Under the pieces are notes generated by a model, which had not been told where the DNA came from, made no database searches, and was given only the letters and a program-made list of their open reading frames with translations. A DNA stretch of 64,000 nucleotides. It comes from Methylovirgula ligni (lineage in GTDB: Bacteria > Pseudomonadota > Alphaproteobacteria > Rhizobiales > Beijerinckiaceae). The stretch's first letter is position 1, and every line of letters starts with the position of its first letter. The DNA lies in the NCBI RefSeq assembly GCF_004135935.1, contig NZ_CP025086.1:3162001-3226000 (forward strand). Direction: 5' to 3'. Of this stretch, positions 1 to 8,444 are shown piece by piece. The translations under genes were made by a program, and so were the position numbers.

Positions 1-594
1 CGCATTGACGCGAATGTTCTTCTGGCCGAGGTCGGCGGCGAGATAGCGCACGGACGCTTCGAGCGCCGCCTTGGCGACGCCCATGACGTTGTAATGCGGC
101 ATCCACTTCTCGGCGCCGTAATAGGTGAGCGTCAGCAGCGAGCCGCCGTCCGTCATCAGCTTCTCGGCGCGCTTTGCGATCGCGGTGAAGGAATAGCAGG
201 AGATAAGCAGCGTATTGGTGAAATTCTCCGCCGTCGTCTCGACATAACGGCCAGTGAGCTGGTCCTTGTCGGAAAAGGCGACGCAATGGACGACGAAATC
301 GAGCCTGCCCCAGAGCTTCTCGACTGTCGCGAAGACGGCGTCGATGGAGGATTCGTCGGTGACATCGCAATGGCCGACAACGGCCGCGTTCAGCTCTTCG
401 GCAAGCGGACGCACCCGCTTCTCCAGGGACTCGCCCTGATAGGTGAAAGCGAGTTCTGCGCCCGCGGCGCGCGCGGCCTTGGCGATGCCCCACGCGATCG
501 AGCGATTGTTGGCGGCACCCAGCACGAGGCCGCGCTTACCGGCCAGAATTCCAGGGGCTATCACTTCTGCGGAAAGGCGCTCCGGCTGCGTCAT
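1..594 (-). CDS. fabI: Enoyl-[acyl-carrier-protein] reductase [NADH], partial (C-terminus beyond left edge)
   Basis: Catalyses the last reduction in each round of type II fatty acid elongation in the cytoplasm. The first 198 residues are visible and the frame is still open at base 1. The fold is a short-chain dehydrogenase: the FabI-type nucleotide segment GLVLGAANNRSIAWG lies at residues 22-36, and the active-site pair Y168-x6-K175 sits in YNVMGVAK, with the second family tyrosine ten residues earlier (Y158). The ATG at 594 follows an AGGA ribosome-binding site. It lies downstream of a DnaJ-like gene on the same strand; pdxH, a DnaJ gene and fabI are also neighbours in other rhizobia as far as I recall. 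Identity as FabI is firm; which paralogue of the two common in alphaproteobacteria cannot be told. Confidence 0.95.
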   Translation of the reverse strand, partial: MTQPERLSAEVIAPGILAGKRGLVLGAANNRSIAWGIAKAARAAGAELAFTYQGESLEKRVRPLAEELNAAVVGHCDVTDESSIDAVFATVEKLWGRLDFVVHCVAFSDKDQLTGRYVETTAENFTNTLLISCYSFTAIAKRAEKLMTDGGSLLTLTYYGAEKWMPHYNVMGVAKAALEASVRYLAADLGQKNIRVNA

Positions 595-759
595 TCTTCG
601 TCCTGAGGCAATGATGTGGGGCTGCCGCCGGCAACGCCGGCTAGGTAGAAGCCTTTAACCCGGTTTATGACGATTGGCCAAGCCCATGTAGCCGCGTATG
701 GCAGTCAAACCCACCTATTCGCGGTGCAGCCTGCGTTATTCGCGACGTTTTGCCCGTTC

Positions 760-811
760 CCGATCACGCCGGCTTGCGAACGGTTACAAGCGAGGTGCGA
801 ACCGTGATCGG
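760..811. repeat. Inverted repeat between the DnaJ-like gene and fabI
   Basis: A perfect 9-bp inverted repeat, CCGATCACG at 760-768 and CGTGATCGG at 803-811, encloses a smaller stem (GCTTG 772-776 with CAAGC 787-791) and two copies of TGCGAAC. On the minus strand it falls about 20 bases after the DnaJ-like stop codon. There is no T-run, so it is not a classic intrinsic terminator; it could protect mRNA ends, terminate with Rho, or bind a regulator of fabI. The 235-bp gap 595-828 holds no supported gene. Confidence 0.5.
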
Positions 812-828
812 ATGCGATGGATCGAGAC

Positions 829-1800
829 TCAGGCGAGATCCTGCCGCGGATCGTAGGGCCGCTGTTTCTGCCACTTCTCCGCGAGCGCCGTGAGGTCCGG
901 GTCGCTGCCCTCGGGCAGCACGATCCGCAGAGTGACAAGCAGGTCGCCCGGCGTGCCGCTCGGATTGGGCAGGCCCTTGCCGCGCAGCCGCAACGTGCGG
1001 CCGCCGTTCGACCCGGCGGGAACGGTGAGTTCCACCTTGCCATCGAGCGTCGGCACATTCACCTTGGCCCCCAGCACGGCCTCGTAGAGAGTCAGCGGCA
1101 GATCAAGCCGCAGATCGCGGTTTTCGACGCGGAAATAGGGATGCTTGGCGATCTTCACCGTCACCAGCGCATCACCGGCCTCGCCGCCATAGGGGCTGGC
1201 ATGGCCCTGCCCCTTGAGGCGGATCGTCTGGCCGTCCTCGATCCCGGCCGGAACCGTGACTTCCAATGTACGGCCGGTCGGCAGAGTGACCCGGTTCTTG
1301 CCGCCGTGGACAGCCTCGCGCAGGTTCACGGAAATCTGGGCAGTGACATCCTCGCCGCGCGGCGGGCTCGCCCGCCCCTGCGCGCCCGGACTCGGACCCG
1401 CGCCCGCGCCGCCACGCCGCGCCGCGCCGAACAATTCGCTGAAGATGTCGCTCGCGTCGAAGCCGCCGCCGCCAGGTCCGGCGCGGAACTCGTACTGCTC
1501 GAAGCCGCCGCCCGGCGCGCGGCGGGAGAAGCCGCCTGGCCCAGCGCCGGCGCCAAAGCCCTCGAAACCCTGGAAGCGCGGCTTGCCCTCGGCATCGATC
1601 TCGCCGCGATCGAACTGGCCGCGCTTCGCCTCGTCGCCGAGAATCTCGTAGGCCGAACTCACCTCGGCGAATTTGTCCTTCGCCTTGGGGTCCTTGCTCT
1701 GATCGGGATGAAATTTCTTGGCGAGCTTTCGATATGCCTTTTTGATTTCGGCAAGATCGGCCGTCTTCGCCACGCCCAGGACTGTATAAGGATCACGCAT
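829..1800 (-). CDS. DnaJ-like (CbpA-type) co-chaperone
   Basis: Hsp40-family co-chaperone of 323 residues that should stimulate a DnaK-type ATPase in the cytoplasm. The J domain occupies residues 1-65 with the HPD motif at 31-33. A long Gly/Phe/Pro/Ala-rich linker follows (about 75-150), then the two beta-barrel C-terminal client-binding domains (about 165-320). There are no CxxCxGxG repeats, so it lacks the zinc-finger domain of canonical DnaJ and matches the CbpA type. I start it at the ATG at 1800, where the J domain begins (MRDPYTVLG), rather than 15 codons upstream. It precedes fabI on the same strand. Confidence 0.9.
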   Translation of the reverse strand: MRDPYTVLGVAKTADLAEIKKAYRKLAKKFHPDQSKDPKAKDKFAEVSSAYEILGDEAKRGQFDRGEIDAEGKPRFQGFEGFGAGAGPGGFSRRAPGGGFEQYEFRAGPGGGGFDASDIFSELFGAARRGGAGAGPSPGAQGRASPPRGEDVTAQISVNLREAVHGGKNRVTLPTGRTLEVTVPAGIEDGQTIRLKGQGHASPYGGEAGDALVTVKIAKHPYFRVENRDLRLDLPLTLYEAVLGAKVNVPTLDGKVELTVPAGSNGGRTLRLRGKGLPNPSGTPGDLLVTLRIVLPEGSDPDLTALAEKWQKQRPYDPRQDLA

Positions 1801-1850
1801 TTTCGAGCCCGTTAGAGCGCCCGCCCGGCATTGGCGCGAGCGCAATGTCT

Positions 1851-1879
1851 CAGCGCCAACTTGGGGGTTTCAGGCGCTG
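1851..1879. terminator. Possible stem-loop after the membrane protein gene
   Basis: CAGCGCC at 1851-1857 pairs perfectly with GGCGCTG at 1873-1879 across a 15-base loop, about 20 bases beyond the stop codon of the minus-strand membrane protein gene. There is no T-run, so an end-of-transcript role is only suggested. Confidence 0.3.
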
Positions 1880-1900
1880 GACGCAAGACTTAGAGCGGTT

Positions 1901-2449
1901 TCAGGCGGCCTCGCGGCTGAGCCGTACGCCATCCGAAAACCCGGCCCCGACCGCCAGCCGGCCGGCGGCGAGCAGACCCGCGAAGGTCACCGCGTTGATG
2001 GCCAGAACCCGCAGGACGATGGCCGGCTCGTAGGGATAAAGCCCGCCATGCGTCGCCAGCGACAGCAGGAAGAGGCCGCCCTCGTAAGCCGTGAAGGCCG
2101 CGACGAAGGCCAGCGCATAGAGCGCCGCCTGTGGCAGGGCCGGGCCGCGCGCCTCAATGAAATCCGCAGCGAAAACCGCCAGAACACCGACGAGCAGGAA
2201 GGCGCCGCCCCAAGCGATCGTCACCGGATCATGTGGATAGTGCAAAAGCCCAAAGCCGACAGCCTGATTGGCCGCAACCACCACAACGACAAGCGCGAGC
2301 GCGGTGCCCCGGCCCAGGGTCAACGTGCCGAGCGCCGCCAGAGCCGCCAGCGGCACGGCGCAAGCGAAGCCGAGGCTGGTGCCGATGCCCGCAACGAGCA
2401 GCGTGGCGAACCAGAGCGGACGCGTGAGCACCGACATCGATTTTTGCAT
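1901..2449 (-). CDS. Unrecognised small multi-pass membrane protein
   Basis: A 182-residue inner-membrane protein that I cannot assign to a named family. Almost the whole chain is hydrophobic, with five or six likely membrane segments starting at about residue 9; a GFACAVP segment near residue 24 and a polar HYPHDP turn near 68 break the helices. The ATG at 2449 follows a GGGGAAG ribosome-binding site, and a 7-bp hairpin sits just upstream. Size and helix count would suit a substrate-capture subunit of an ECF-type transporter or a small permease, but nothing in the neighbourhood (a lipoprotein gene upstream, the DnaJ-like gene downstream) supports a substrate. Function unknown. Confidence 0.7.
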   Translation of the reverse strand: MQKSMSVLTRPLWFATLLVAGIGTSLGFACAVPLAALAALGTLTLGRGTALALVVVVVAANQAVGFGLLHYPHDPVTIAWGGAFLLVGVLAVFAADFIEARGPALPQAALYALAFVAAFTAYEGGLFLLSLATHGGLYPYEPAIVLRVLAINAVTFAGLLAAGRLAVGAGFSDGVRLSREAA

Positions 2450-2463
2450 TTTCACTTCCCCGG

Positions 2464-2483
2464 CAGCAGGACTCGCCCTGCTG
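2464..2483 (-). promoter_or_regulatory. Hairpin just upstream of the membrane protein RBS
   Basis: On the minus strand CAGCAGG-(6-base loop)-CCTGCTG forms a perfect 7-bp hairpin immediately before the GGGGAAG ribosome-binding site of the membrane protein gene. It could limit ribosome access or be part of a longer leader in the 163-bp gap 2450-2612. No known riboswitch consensus was recognised. Confidence 0.35.
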
Positions 2484-2612
2484 TCAATCCTGATAACAGC
2501 CTTTGCGCCGCGAGAAAATGCGACGCTATCTCGCTGGCAACGCCAAAGCCGCCGGTATCGAAGACACGAGAAGAAATTTCTGCGGGCACTATTGAAGGCC
2601 CGAATCGCCAGG

Positions 2613-3065
2613 TCAGCTCTTGCTGACCGGCCGCACGTCGGTGACTTGCCAATCGCCGGGCTTGCCGGCGCAGGCCGTGCCCTGCAGGGAATCGTCAACT
2701 TCGTTTCTGTCGACGGCCGCGGCAAAGCTGCGGCAGGTGCCCGAAGCTGTCGTATAGGCGGCGCCGACAGGCTGGAACGAGCCCTTTGCCCCCGAATCAG
2801 GGTTGGTCCAGGCGACGGAGATTTTGTCGTCGCCCGCGCCAAGCGCCTGGGCGAGCGCGGCTTTAGCGCGGCGCCAATCCTCACCGACAAGGCCGTCGAA
2901 TTGCGACTTCGCGATCGCACCGGTGCTGTCATCGTCGCCGAGCAGCGAGCCCATAGGCATCGACATCGAGCAGCCGCCCAAAGCGGTGCCGGCGGCCAGC
3001 GCCAAGCCCAGCAAGGGCAGCGCATAAGCCCTCGTCAGACCGCCCCTGGTTCCACTATAAGGCAT
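2613..3065 (-). CDS. Lipoprotein, RT0821/Lpp0805-like surface protein
   Basis: A 150-residue exported lipoprotein. A positively charged start and hydrophobic stretch lead to the lipobox LGGC at about residues 28-31, followed by a small Gly/Ser/Met-rich segment and a compact domain ending in a conserved-looking [16 protein letters not shown] tail. The domain resembles the RT0821/Lpp0805 family of alphaproteobacterial surface antigens, whose role is not established. I chose the ATG at 3065, 11 bases after GGAGG; a GTG three codons upstream is too close to that site. It is divergent from pdxH, a pairing I recall from other rhizobia. Confidence 0.75.
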   Translation of the reverse strand: MPYSGTRGGLTRAYALPLLGLALAAGTALGGCSMSMPMGSLLGDDDSTGAIAKSQFDGLVGEDWRRAKAALAQALGAGDDKISVAWTNPDSGAKGSFQPVGAAYTTASGTCRSFAAAVDRNEVDDSLQGTACAGKPGDWQVTDVRPVSKS

Positions 3066-3139
3066 CCAGCACACCCCCTCCGGCGGATAACCGAACTCAT
3101 CATCAACGACGCGAGAAGTCTAGGGCGAATGAATTAATC

Positions 3140-3739
3140 GTGCGTGACTTTACCGAAGCTGAAGACCCTTTCGCGCTCTTTTCCACCTGGCTTGCCGAGG
3201 CCGAAAAGACCGAGCCAAACGACCCGAATGCGATGGCGCTCGCCACGGCGGATGGCGATGGCCTGCCCGATGTGCGCATGGTGCTGCTCAAAGGTTTCGA
3301 CCCTGGCGGCTTTGTTTTCTATAGTAATTCTGAAAGCGCCAAGGGCCGCGAACTCGCCGCCAACATGAAAGCGGCGGCGCTGTTCCATTGGAAATCGCTG
3401 CGTCGCCAGGTGCGCCTGCGCGGACCTGTCGAAAAAGTTAGCGACAGCGAAGCCGACGCTTATTTTTCCAACCGGGCGTTGCAGAGCCGCATCGGTGCCT
3501 GGGCCAGCCGGCAATCGCGCCCGCTCGAGAGCCGCTTCGCGCTCGAGACAGCAGTTGCGAAATATGCCGCCAAATTCGCACTCACGTCGGTGCCGCGGCC
3601 GGCCTATTGGATCGGCTACCGGATTCAGCCGCTCGCGATCGAATTCTGGTCGGACGGCGCCTTCCGGCTGCATGACCGGATCGCCTTTACCCGCGCCGCG
3701 CTCACGGACGGCTGGCAGAAGCAGCGGCTTTATCCATGA
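3140..3739 (+). CDS. pdxH: Pyridoxamine 5'-phosphate oxidase
   Basis: FMN-dependent oxidase converting pyridoxamine or pyridoxine 5'-phosphate to pyridoxal 5'-phosphate, the cofactor-forming step of vitamin B6 synthesis and salvage. The 199-residue chain is close to the usual 200-220. The split-barrel FMN-binding core is recognisable: [18 protein letters not shown] near residues 50-68, the conserved [10 protein letters not shown] segment around 121, and the C-terminal dimerisation domain with [11 protein letters not shown] and the final QRLYP. The start is GTG at 3140. Its stop overlaps the next Nudix gene by four bases (ATGA), indicating translational coupling. Confidence 0.95.
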   Translation: MRDFTEAEDPFALFSTWLAEAEKTEPNDPNAMALATADGDGLPDVRMVLLKGFDPGGFVFYSNSESAKGRELAANMKAAALFHWKSLRRQVRLRGPVEKVSDSEADAYFSNRALQSRIGAWASRQSRPLESRFALETAVAKYAAKFALTSVPRPAYWIGYRIQPLAIEFWSDGAFRLHDRIAFTRAALTDGWQKQRLYP

Positions 3740-4200
3740 CGTTGCGTGCCGCGCCCCAACGCTTCGACACGGCCAATCCGCATGTCGGCGTCAGCATCGC
3801 CGTCTTCCGCGAAGGACGGGTTCTGCTCACGACGCGCACGCAGCCGCCCTACGTCGGCATGTTCACCTTGCCGGGCGGCCACATCGAATCAGGCGAAACC
3901 GCCTCCTATGCCGCGCTTCGCGAATTGCAGGAGGAAACCGGCGTCAAGGCCAAGCTCGTCGGCTTCAACCAATATGTCGAAACGGTCACGCCGCCGAACG
4001 CGAGCGGCATCAGCCGCCATTTCATCATCCTCTCCTTCGTCGGCATCTGGACGTCGGGCGACGGCTCGCCCGGCCCCGAGGCTGGCGAAATTCTGTGGGC
4101 CGATCCGAAGCAGATCGCCCTATTAAAGACATCGCCCTATCTCATCGAAGTCGTTACGAACGCGCAGAAAGTGTTAGCTCGCAAAACCTTGCCGGACTGA
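3736..4200 (+). CDS. Nudix hydrolase
   Basis: A 154-residue Nudix pyrophosphohydrolase. The complete Nudix box, [20 protein letters not shown], lies at residues 48-70 with the metal-binding REx2EE intact. The rest of the chain is a single Nudix fold with no extra domain, so the substrate (a nucleoside diphosphate derivative) cannot be fixed; ADP-ribose-type and MutT-type activities are both possible. It overlaps the pdxH stop by four bases, so the two are very likely co-transcribed, and it is followed after four bases by the TIGR02301 gene. Confidence 0.88.
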   Translation: MTLRAAPQRFDTANPHVGVSIAVFREGRVLLTTRTQPPYVGMFTLPGGHIESGETASYAALRELQEETGVKAKLVGFNQYVETVTPPNASGISRHFIILSFVGIWTSGDGSPGPEAGEILWADPKQIALLKTSPYLIEVVTNAQKVLARKTLPD

Positions 4201-4204
4201 TCCT

Positions 4205-4771
4205 GTGGTCAAACGAAAGGTCGTGATCCTTCTCTGCGCGATCTGCGCCGCCGCTCCGTCAACGGCGCAGGCGCAAGGGTTTTTCGGCAACCTCTTCGGG
4301 CCGCCGCCGCAATATCGGCCGCAAGAATTCGAGCCACAGCGCCCGCGCATCGTGCCGCATCACCCGCACCCGCATCCGCACCCCCCGCACCCCCTTGCCA
4401 ATCTGCCCAAGCCCGGCGCGCCGGGCGCCAAGCCCGCTACGCCGGCGGCAATTCCCGACGAGCCGCCACCGCCCTACGAGCCGCAGCTTCTGCGCCTCTC
4501 GGAATTGCTTGGCGCGCTGACCTATCTGCAAAATCTTTGCGGCGGCCAGAATGGGCAGATCTGGCGCGACAAGATGACGGCACTCATGGACGCCGAGACA
4601 CAGAATCCGCTGCGCCGCTCGCGGCTCGCGGGTGCCTACAATCGCGGCTTCAACGGCTATGAACTGAATTACCGCGAATGCACGCCGAATGCGCAGACGA
4701 TCATCACCCGCTTCCTCGATGAATCCGGCAAGATCGCCCGCGATGTCGCGCATCGCTACGGAACATCGTAG
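4205..4771 (+). CDS. TIGR02301 family exported protein
   Basis: A 188-residue secreted protein of a family known from alphaproteobacteria with no assigned function. A signal peptide ending near AQAQG (about residue 24) precedes a Pro/His-rich low-complexity linker (about 30-90, with runs of HPHP), then the TIGR02301 domain (about 95-188: LGALTYLQNLCGG and YRECTP, whose cysteines could pair). It starts at GTG 4205, four bases after the Nudix stop, so it is probably the third gene of the pdxH transcript. The His-rich linker could bind metal, but that is speculation. Confidence 0.82.
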   Translation: MVKRKVVILLCAICAAAPSTAQAQGFFGNLFGPPPQYRPQEFEPQRPRIVPHHPHPHPHPPHPLANLPKPGAPGAKPATPAAIPDEPPPPYEPQLLRLSELLGALTYLQNLCGGQNGQIWRDKMTALMDAETQNPLRRSRLAGAYNRGFNGYELNYRECTPNAQTIITRFLDESGKIARDVAHRYGTS

Positions 4772-4777
4772 AGGCGA

Positions 4778-6103
4778 TTACAGGCCGCCGGTAAACCGCA
4801 CCGCCTCGCCCTGCCCCGGCGTCACGAGTTCGCCCTGCCACATCACGCGCTGGCCGCGCACGACGGTGCCGACCGGCCAGCCGGTCACTGTCACGCCATC
4901 GTAAGGCGTCCAGCCGCTGCGCGAGGCGCTCCAGGCGTCGGTAATCGTCTCGCGGCGCTTGAGATCGACAAGCGTGAAATCGGCGTCATAGCCGACGGCG
5001 ACACGCCCCTTGCCGGCGATGCCGAAGAGCCGCGCCGGCCCGGCACTCGTCATGTCAACGAAGCGTTCGAGCGAAAGCCGCCCGGCGTTCACATGATCGA
5101 GCATGATCGGCACAAGCGTCTGCACGCCGGTCATGCCCGAGGGACTTTGCGGATAGGGCTTGGCCTTTTCCTCCAACGTATGCGGCGCGTGATCCGAGCC
5201 GAGAATGTCCGCGATGCCTTGATGCAATCCATACCAGATGCGATCGCGATGACGCGGCGCACGGATCGGCGGATTCATCTGCAAGCGCGTCCCGAGCCGC
5301 GCATAATCGTCAGCGCTCAAGGTCAGATGCTGCGGCGTCACCTCGACACTGGCGATGTCCTTATGCTGCGCCAGAAAGTCGATCTCTTCCGCCGTCGAGA
5401 CATGCAGCACATGGATCGCCGCATGTTGCGCGCGGGCGATGCGGACGAGCCGCTGTGTGGAACCGAGCGCCGCCTGTTCGTCGCGCCAGATGGGATGCGA
5501 GGACGGATCGCCCGCGACCCGCAGCCCCTTGCGCTCTTCGAGCCGATATTCGTCCTCGGAATGGAAAGCCGCGCGGCGTCGCGTCTGGCCCAGAATCGCC
5601 GCGACGCCTTCATCATCGGCGACCAGCAGCGAGCCGGTGGACGAGCCCATGAAGACCTTGATGCCCGCCGCGCCCGGCAGCCGCTCCAGCTCGGGAATCT
5701 GCTTCACATTCTCATGCGTGCCGCCGACCCAGAAGGCGAAATCGCAATGCATCCGGTGATGCGCGCGGCGCACCTTGTCCTCGAGTTCGGCGGCGCCGGT
5801 CGTCAGCGGATTGGTGTTGGGCATTTCGAAGACGGCAGTGACGCCGCCGAGAGCCGCGGCGCGGGAGCCCGTCTCCAAATCCTCTTTATGCGTCGCGCCC
5901 GGCTCGCGGAAATGCACTTGTGTGTCGATCACGCCCGGCAGGATGTGCAGGCCCTTCGCGTCCAGAATCTCGCCGGCCGAGGCCTGCGAGAGATCGCCGA
6001 TCTCCGCGATCCGGCCGCCGCTGACGCCGACATCGCGCTGGCCGATCCCGTCCTGATTGACCAGAGTGCCGCCCTTGAGGATGAGATCGAACGTGCGGGC
6101 CAT
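4778..6103 (-). CDS. pyrC: Dihydroorotase (class I type)
   Basis: Cyclises carbamoyl-aspartate to dihydroorotate in pyrimidine synthesis. The 441 residues form an amidohydrolase TIM barrel with flanking beta domain. Visible metal and active-site residues: H64 in DTQVHFREPG, the carbamylated lysine K149 (GIKVFMGSS), H181 (FHSEDE), H234 (HVLHVST) and D304 (LGSDHAPH). The first histidine of the usual DxHxH pair is glutamine (Q62); I believe this is shared by the alphaproteobacterial subfamily, but have not checked. No pyrB is adjacent. It faces the TIGR02301 gene end to end and is divergent from ygfZ. Confidence 0.9.
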   Translation of the reverse strand: MARTFDLILKGGTLVNQDGIGQRDVGVSGGRIAEIGDLSQASAGEILDAKGLHILPGVIDTQVHFREPGATHKEDLETGSRAAALGGVTAVFEMPNTNPLTTGAAELEDKVRRAHHRMHCDFAFWVGGTHENVKQIPELERLPGAAGIKVFMGSSTGSLLVADDEGVAAILGQTRRRAAFHSEDEYRLEERKGLRVAGDPSSHPIWRDEQAALGSTQRLVRIARAQHAAIHVLHVSTAEEIDFLAQHKDIASVEVTPQHLTLSADDYARLGTRLQMNPPIRAPRHRDRIWYGLHQGIADILGSDHAPHTLEEKAKPYPQSPSGMTGVQTLVPIMLDHVNAGRLSLERFVDMTSAGPARLFGIAGKGRVAVGYDADFTLVDLKRRETITDAWSASRSGWTPYDGVTVTGWPVGTVVRGQRVMWQGELVTPGQGEAVRFTGGL

Positions 6104-6201
6104 GGCTCCCTCGGCGGACGGACGGCGGAATTGCGCGGCTTGCGTCTCTCTCCGGGCCGATTAAATACGAATGGGCCGCAACGCAAGCTGGAACCAATTT
6201 C

Positions 6202-7044
6202 ATGGACAAGGGCGCAAGCATTCTTGCCGACCGCGGCATCGTCAAAATTTCGGGCGCGGAGACACTCGACTTCCTGCACCGGCTCGTCACCAACAGCCTG
6301 CTCGATCTCAAACCGGGCGAGGCCCGCTACGCCGCTTTGCTCTCCGGCCAGGGCAAGCTGCTCTACGATTTCTTCGTCACGCCACTCCCGGAAGGCCCGC
6401 AAGCGGGCTGCCTGCTCGATTGTCTGCGCGAGCAGATTCCGGACCTCGTCAAAAAGCTCAATCTGCACAAGCTCCGTGCGCCCGTGACGATCGAGGATGC
6501 GAGCGAAAGCCTGGCCGTGGCCGCAGTCTGGGGCATTCCGGTCCCCGCTGACTTTTCAGGGATCGCTTTCGCCGATCCCCGCGCCGAGGCGCTCGGCACC
6601 CGGCTGATCGCGCCGCCCGAAGCGCTCGCCTTCGCGACGACGCCCCAGATCTACTATGAAGAGCATCGCACCGCGCTCGGCGTGCCGAAAGGCGGAATCG
6701 ACTTCGCCTATGGCGATACATTCGTTCATGACGCCGATCTCGACTGGCTGAACGGCGTCGATTTCAAAAAGGGCTGCTACCCCGGCCAGGAGGTCGTCGC
6801 CCGCGTGCATTTCCGCAAATCGGCGCGCAAGCGTATTTTGAAAGTGCGCTTCGACGGGCCGCCGCCCGCCCCGGGCGCCGAGGTGAAGATGGGCGACATC
6901 AATATCGGCCGTATCGGCTCCGTCGCCGGAGCGACCGGGCTCGCCATGTTGCGGCTCGACCGGATCGAGGATGCCAAGGCCGCGGGCACGCCGCTTATCG
7001 CCGGCACGGCCGCGCTCGATGTCACGCCGGCGCCGCCGCAATGA
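6202..7044 (+). CDS. ygfZ: YgfZ/GcvT-family folate-binding Fe-S assembly factor
   Basis: Tetrahydrofolate-binding protein of the YgfZ/IBA57 family, which helps assemble or repair Fe-S clusters in certain enzymes. The 280-residue chain has the GcvT-like fold, and the family signature KGCYPGQE is at residues 190-197 with the conserved cysteine C192. The start ATG at 6202 lies 98 bases from the divergent pyrC start. Its stop overlaps tag by four bases (ATGA), so the two are translationally coupled, and the HD-domain gene follows. It lacks the C-terminal domains of true aminomethyltransferase GcvT, which is the main alternative. Confidence 0.9.
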   Translation: MDKGASILADRGIVKISGAETLDFLHRLVTNSLLDLKPGEARYAALLSGQGKLLYDFFVTPLPEGPQAGCLLDCLREQIPDLVKKLNLHKLRAPVTIEDASESLAVAAVWGIPVPADFSGIAFADPRAEALGTRLIAPPEALAFATTPQIYYEEHRTALGVPKGGIDFAYGDTFVHDADLDWLNGVDFKKGCYPGQEVVARVHFRKSARKRILKVRFDGPPPAPGAEVKMGDINIGRIGSVAGATGLAMLRLDRIEDAKAAGTPLIAGTAALDVTPAPPQ

Positions 7045-7658
7045 CGCACGAGCACCCGCACTCCGATGGAAAGACGCGCTGCCGCTGGGCCGGCAGCGAC
7101 GCGCTCTATCTCGCCTACCATGACGAGGAATGGGGCGTGCCGGAATTCGACGACCGGGCGCTGTTCGAGAAATTCGTCCTCGACGGGTTTCAGGCCGGGC
7201 TTTCGTGGATCACCATCCTGCGCAAACGCGAGAATTTCCGCAAAGCCTTCGACCATTTCGAGCCGGCGAAGATCGCGCGCTACAAGCCGGCGAAACTCGC
7301 CGCGCTGATGCAGAATGAAGGCATCATCCGCAACCGCGCCAAGATCGAAGGCGCAGTCGCCTCGGCGCAAGCCTATCTCGCGCTGCAGGAGGGTGACGGT
7401 TTCAGCCATTACCTGTGGAATTTCGTCGATGGCGCGCCGATCCAGAACACGTTCCGCGGCCATGAGCAGATTCCCACTGAAACGCCGCTTTCGCTCAAAA
7501 TCTCCAAGGACCTGAAGCAGCGCGGCTTCAAATTCTGCGGCCCGACCATCGTCTATGCGTTCATGCAGGCGGTCGGCATGGTCAACGACCATGTCGTGCC
7601 CTGCTGGCGGCACGAAGCCTGCGCCGTGCTCAGCGCGCACCCGGGCAAGGGCCGCTGA
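7041..7658 (+). CDS. tag: DNA-3-methyladenine glycosylase I
   Basis: Base-excision repair enzyme removing 3-methyladenine from alkylated DNA. The 205-residue protein carries the Tag zinc-site pattern: RCRWAG and YHDEEWG near the N-terminus (about residues 13-31) and VNDHVVPCWRH near the C-terminus (about 182-192). The catalytic-region segment LFEKFVLDGFQAGLSW (about 40-55) is intact, including the glutamate. It overlaps ygfZ upstream by four bases and its stop lies just before the HD-domain gene start, so the three form one operon. Confidence 0.95.
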   Translation: MTHEHPHSDGKTRCRWAGSDALYLAYHDEEWGVPEFDDRALFEKFVLDGFQAGLSWITILRKRENFRKAFDHFEPAKIARYKPAKLAALMQNEGIIRNRAKIEGAVASAQAYLALQEGDGFSHYLWNFVDGAPIQNTFRGHEQIPTETPLSLKISKDLKQRGFKFCGPTIVYAFMQAVGMVNDHVVPCWRHEACAVLSAHPGKGR

Positions 7659-7659
7659 C

Positions 7660-8316
7660 ATGGCCGCGGCGCGCGCCTGGGTCCGCCTGCTCTCGGGCAA
7701 GCGGCTTGATCTCCTCAATCCGACACCCTTCGATTGGGAGGACGAGGATCTCGCCGTCGGCCTCGCCCGCACTTATCGCTGGGGCGGACATTCGGCGTGG
7801 CCGCTACCGCTCTCGGTGGCGCAGCATTCGCTCTTCGTGCTGCAATTGCGCCGGCTCCGCTCGCCCGAATTGAAAGACGCCCGCGCGGACCTGCGCGAAT
7901 TGCTCCACGATGCCGATGAGGGCCTCCTCGGCTTCGATTCGATCTCGCCGCTCAAGCCCTTCCTCGGCGAAGCTTATCACCAACTCGTCGAACGTCTGCA
8001 AAATGCCATCTGCGTGCGTTATGGACTGCCGGCCTGGACGGTGAAGGAAAAGCGCATCCACAAGGAAGCCGATCGCGTCGCGGCGGCCACCGAAGCGGTG
8101 CGCGTCGTCGGCTGGACCGAGGAGGAAGTGCAACGCGTGCTGCGCATTCCCTACGAGCCGCTGACCAAGGACCCGTTGCTGCCGCTCTACGGTGGCACGG
8201 CTTTTGAGCCCTGGCCGCCGCAGGTGGCGGCGGAGCGCTTTCTGGCCGAATTGCGCGCGCTGATCCAGACAAGCTCTCAACCGGGCCGGAAGAAACACGA
8301 GAAATCATTGACTTAG
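7660..8316 (+). CDS. HD-domain phosphohydrolase
   Basis: A 218-residue metal-dependent phosphohydrolase-like protein. HD-domain elements are visible: H44 in GGHSAWPLPLSVAQHS, H56, the defining H83-D84 in LLHDADEG, and a C-terminal metal-ligand candidate in HKEADRV. The arrangement resembles the YfbR/5'-nucleotidase-like HD proteins often annotated only as phosphohydrolase in rhizobia. The start ATG at 7660 overlaps the TGA of tag by one base (TGACATGG context), which favours this start over an upstream one inside tag. The substrate is unknown; a nucleotide is the best guess. Confidence 0.8.
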   Translation: MAAARAWVRLLSGKRLDLLNPTPFDWEDEDLAVGLARTYRWGGHSAWPLPLSVAQHSLFVLQLRRLRSPELKDARADLRELLHDADEGLLGFDSISPLKPFLGEAYHQLVERLQNAICVRYGLPAWTVKEKRIHKEADRVAAATEAVRVVGWTEEEVQRVLRIPYEPLTKDPLLPLYGGTAFEPWPPQVAAERFLAELRALIQTSSQPGRKKHEKSLT

Positions 8317-8444
8317 ATCGCCTTGGCCATCTGTGATCGCAGCGCGGCATGATGCCCTCGCCGCAAAGGCAATGGCGTGATTAGAATAGCCGGACCGGCC
8401 GTGATTCCTGCACCGCCGGGGAGTTCAGTAAGGGGAGCCGCCGG

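Noticed and set aside
2450-2612. Cobalamin or other known riboswitch upstream of the unassigned membrane protein
   Set aside because: The conserved cobalamin-box core and the cores of other common riboswitches could not be found on the minus strand; only a simple hairpin is present.
5093-6487. Long open frame on the strand opposite pyrC, and similar long antisense frames elsewhere (for example 19458-20864, 28734-30119, 47365-48882, 53810-55156)
   Set aside because: These are mirror frames of strongly recognised genes in GC-rich DNA. Their translations are Arg/His/Ala-rich with no family features, and starts lack ribosome-binding sites.
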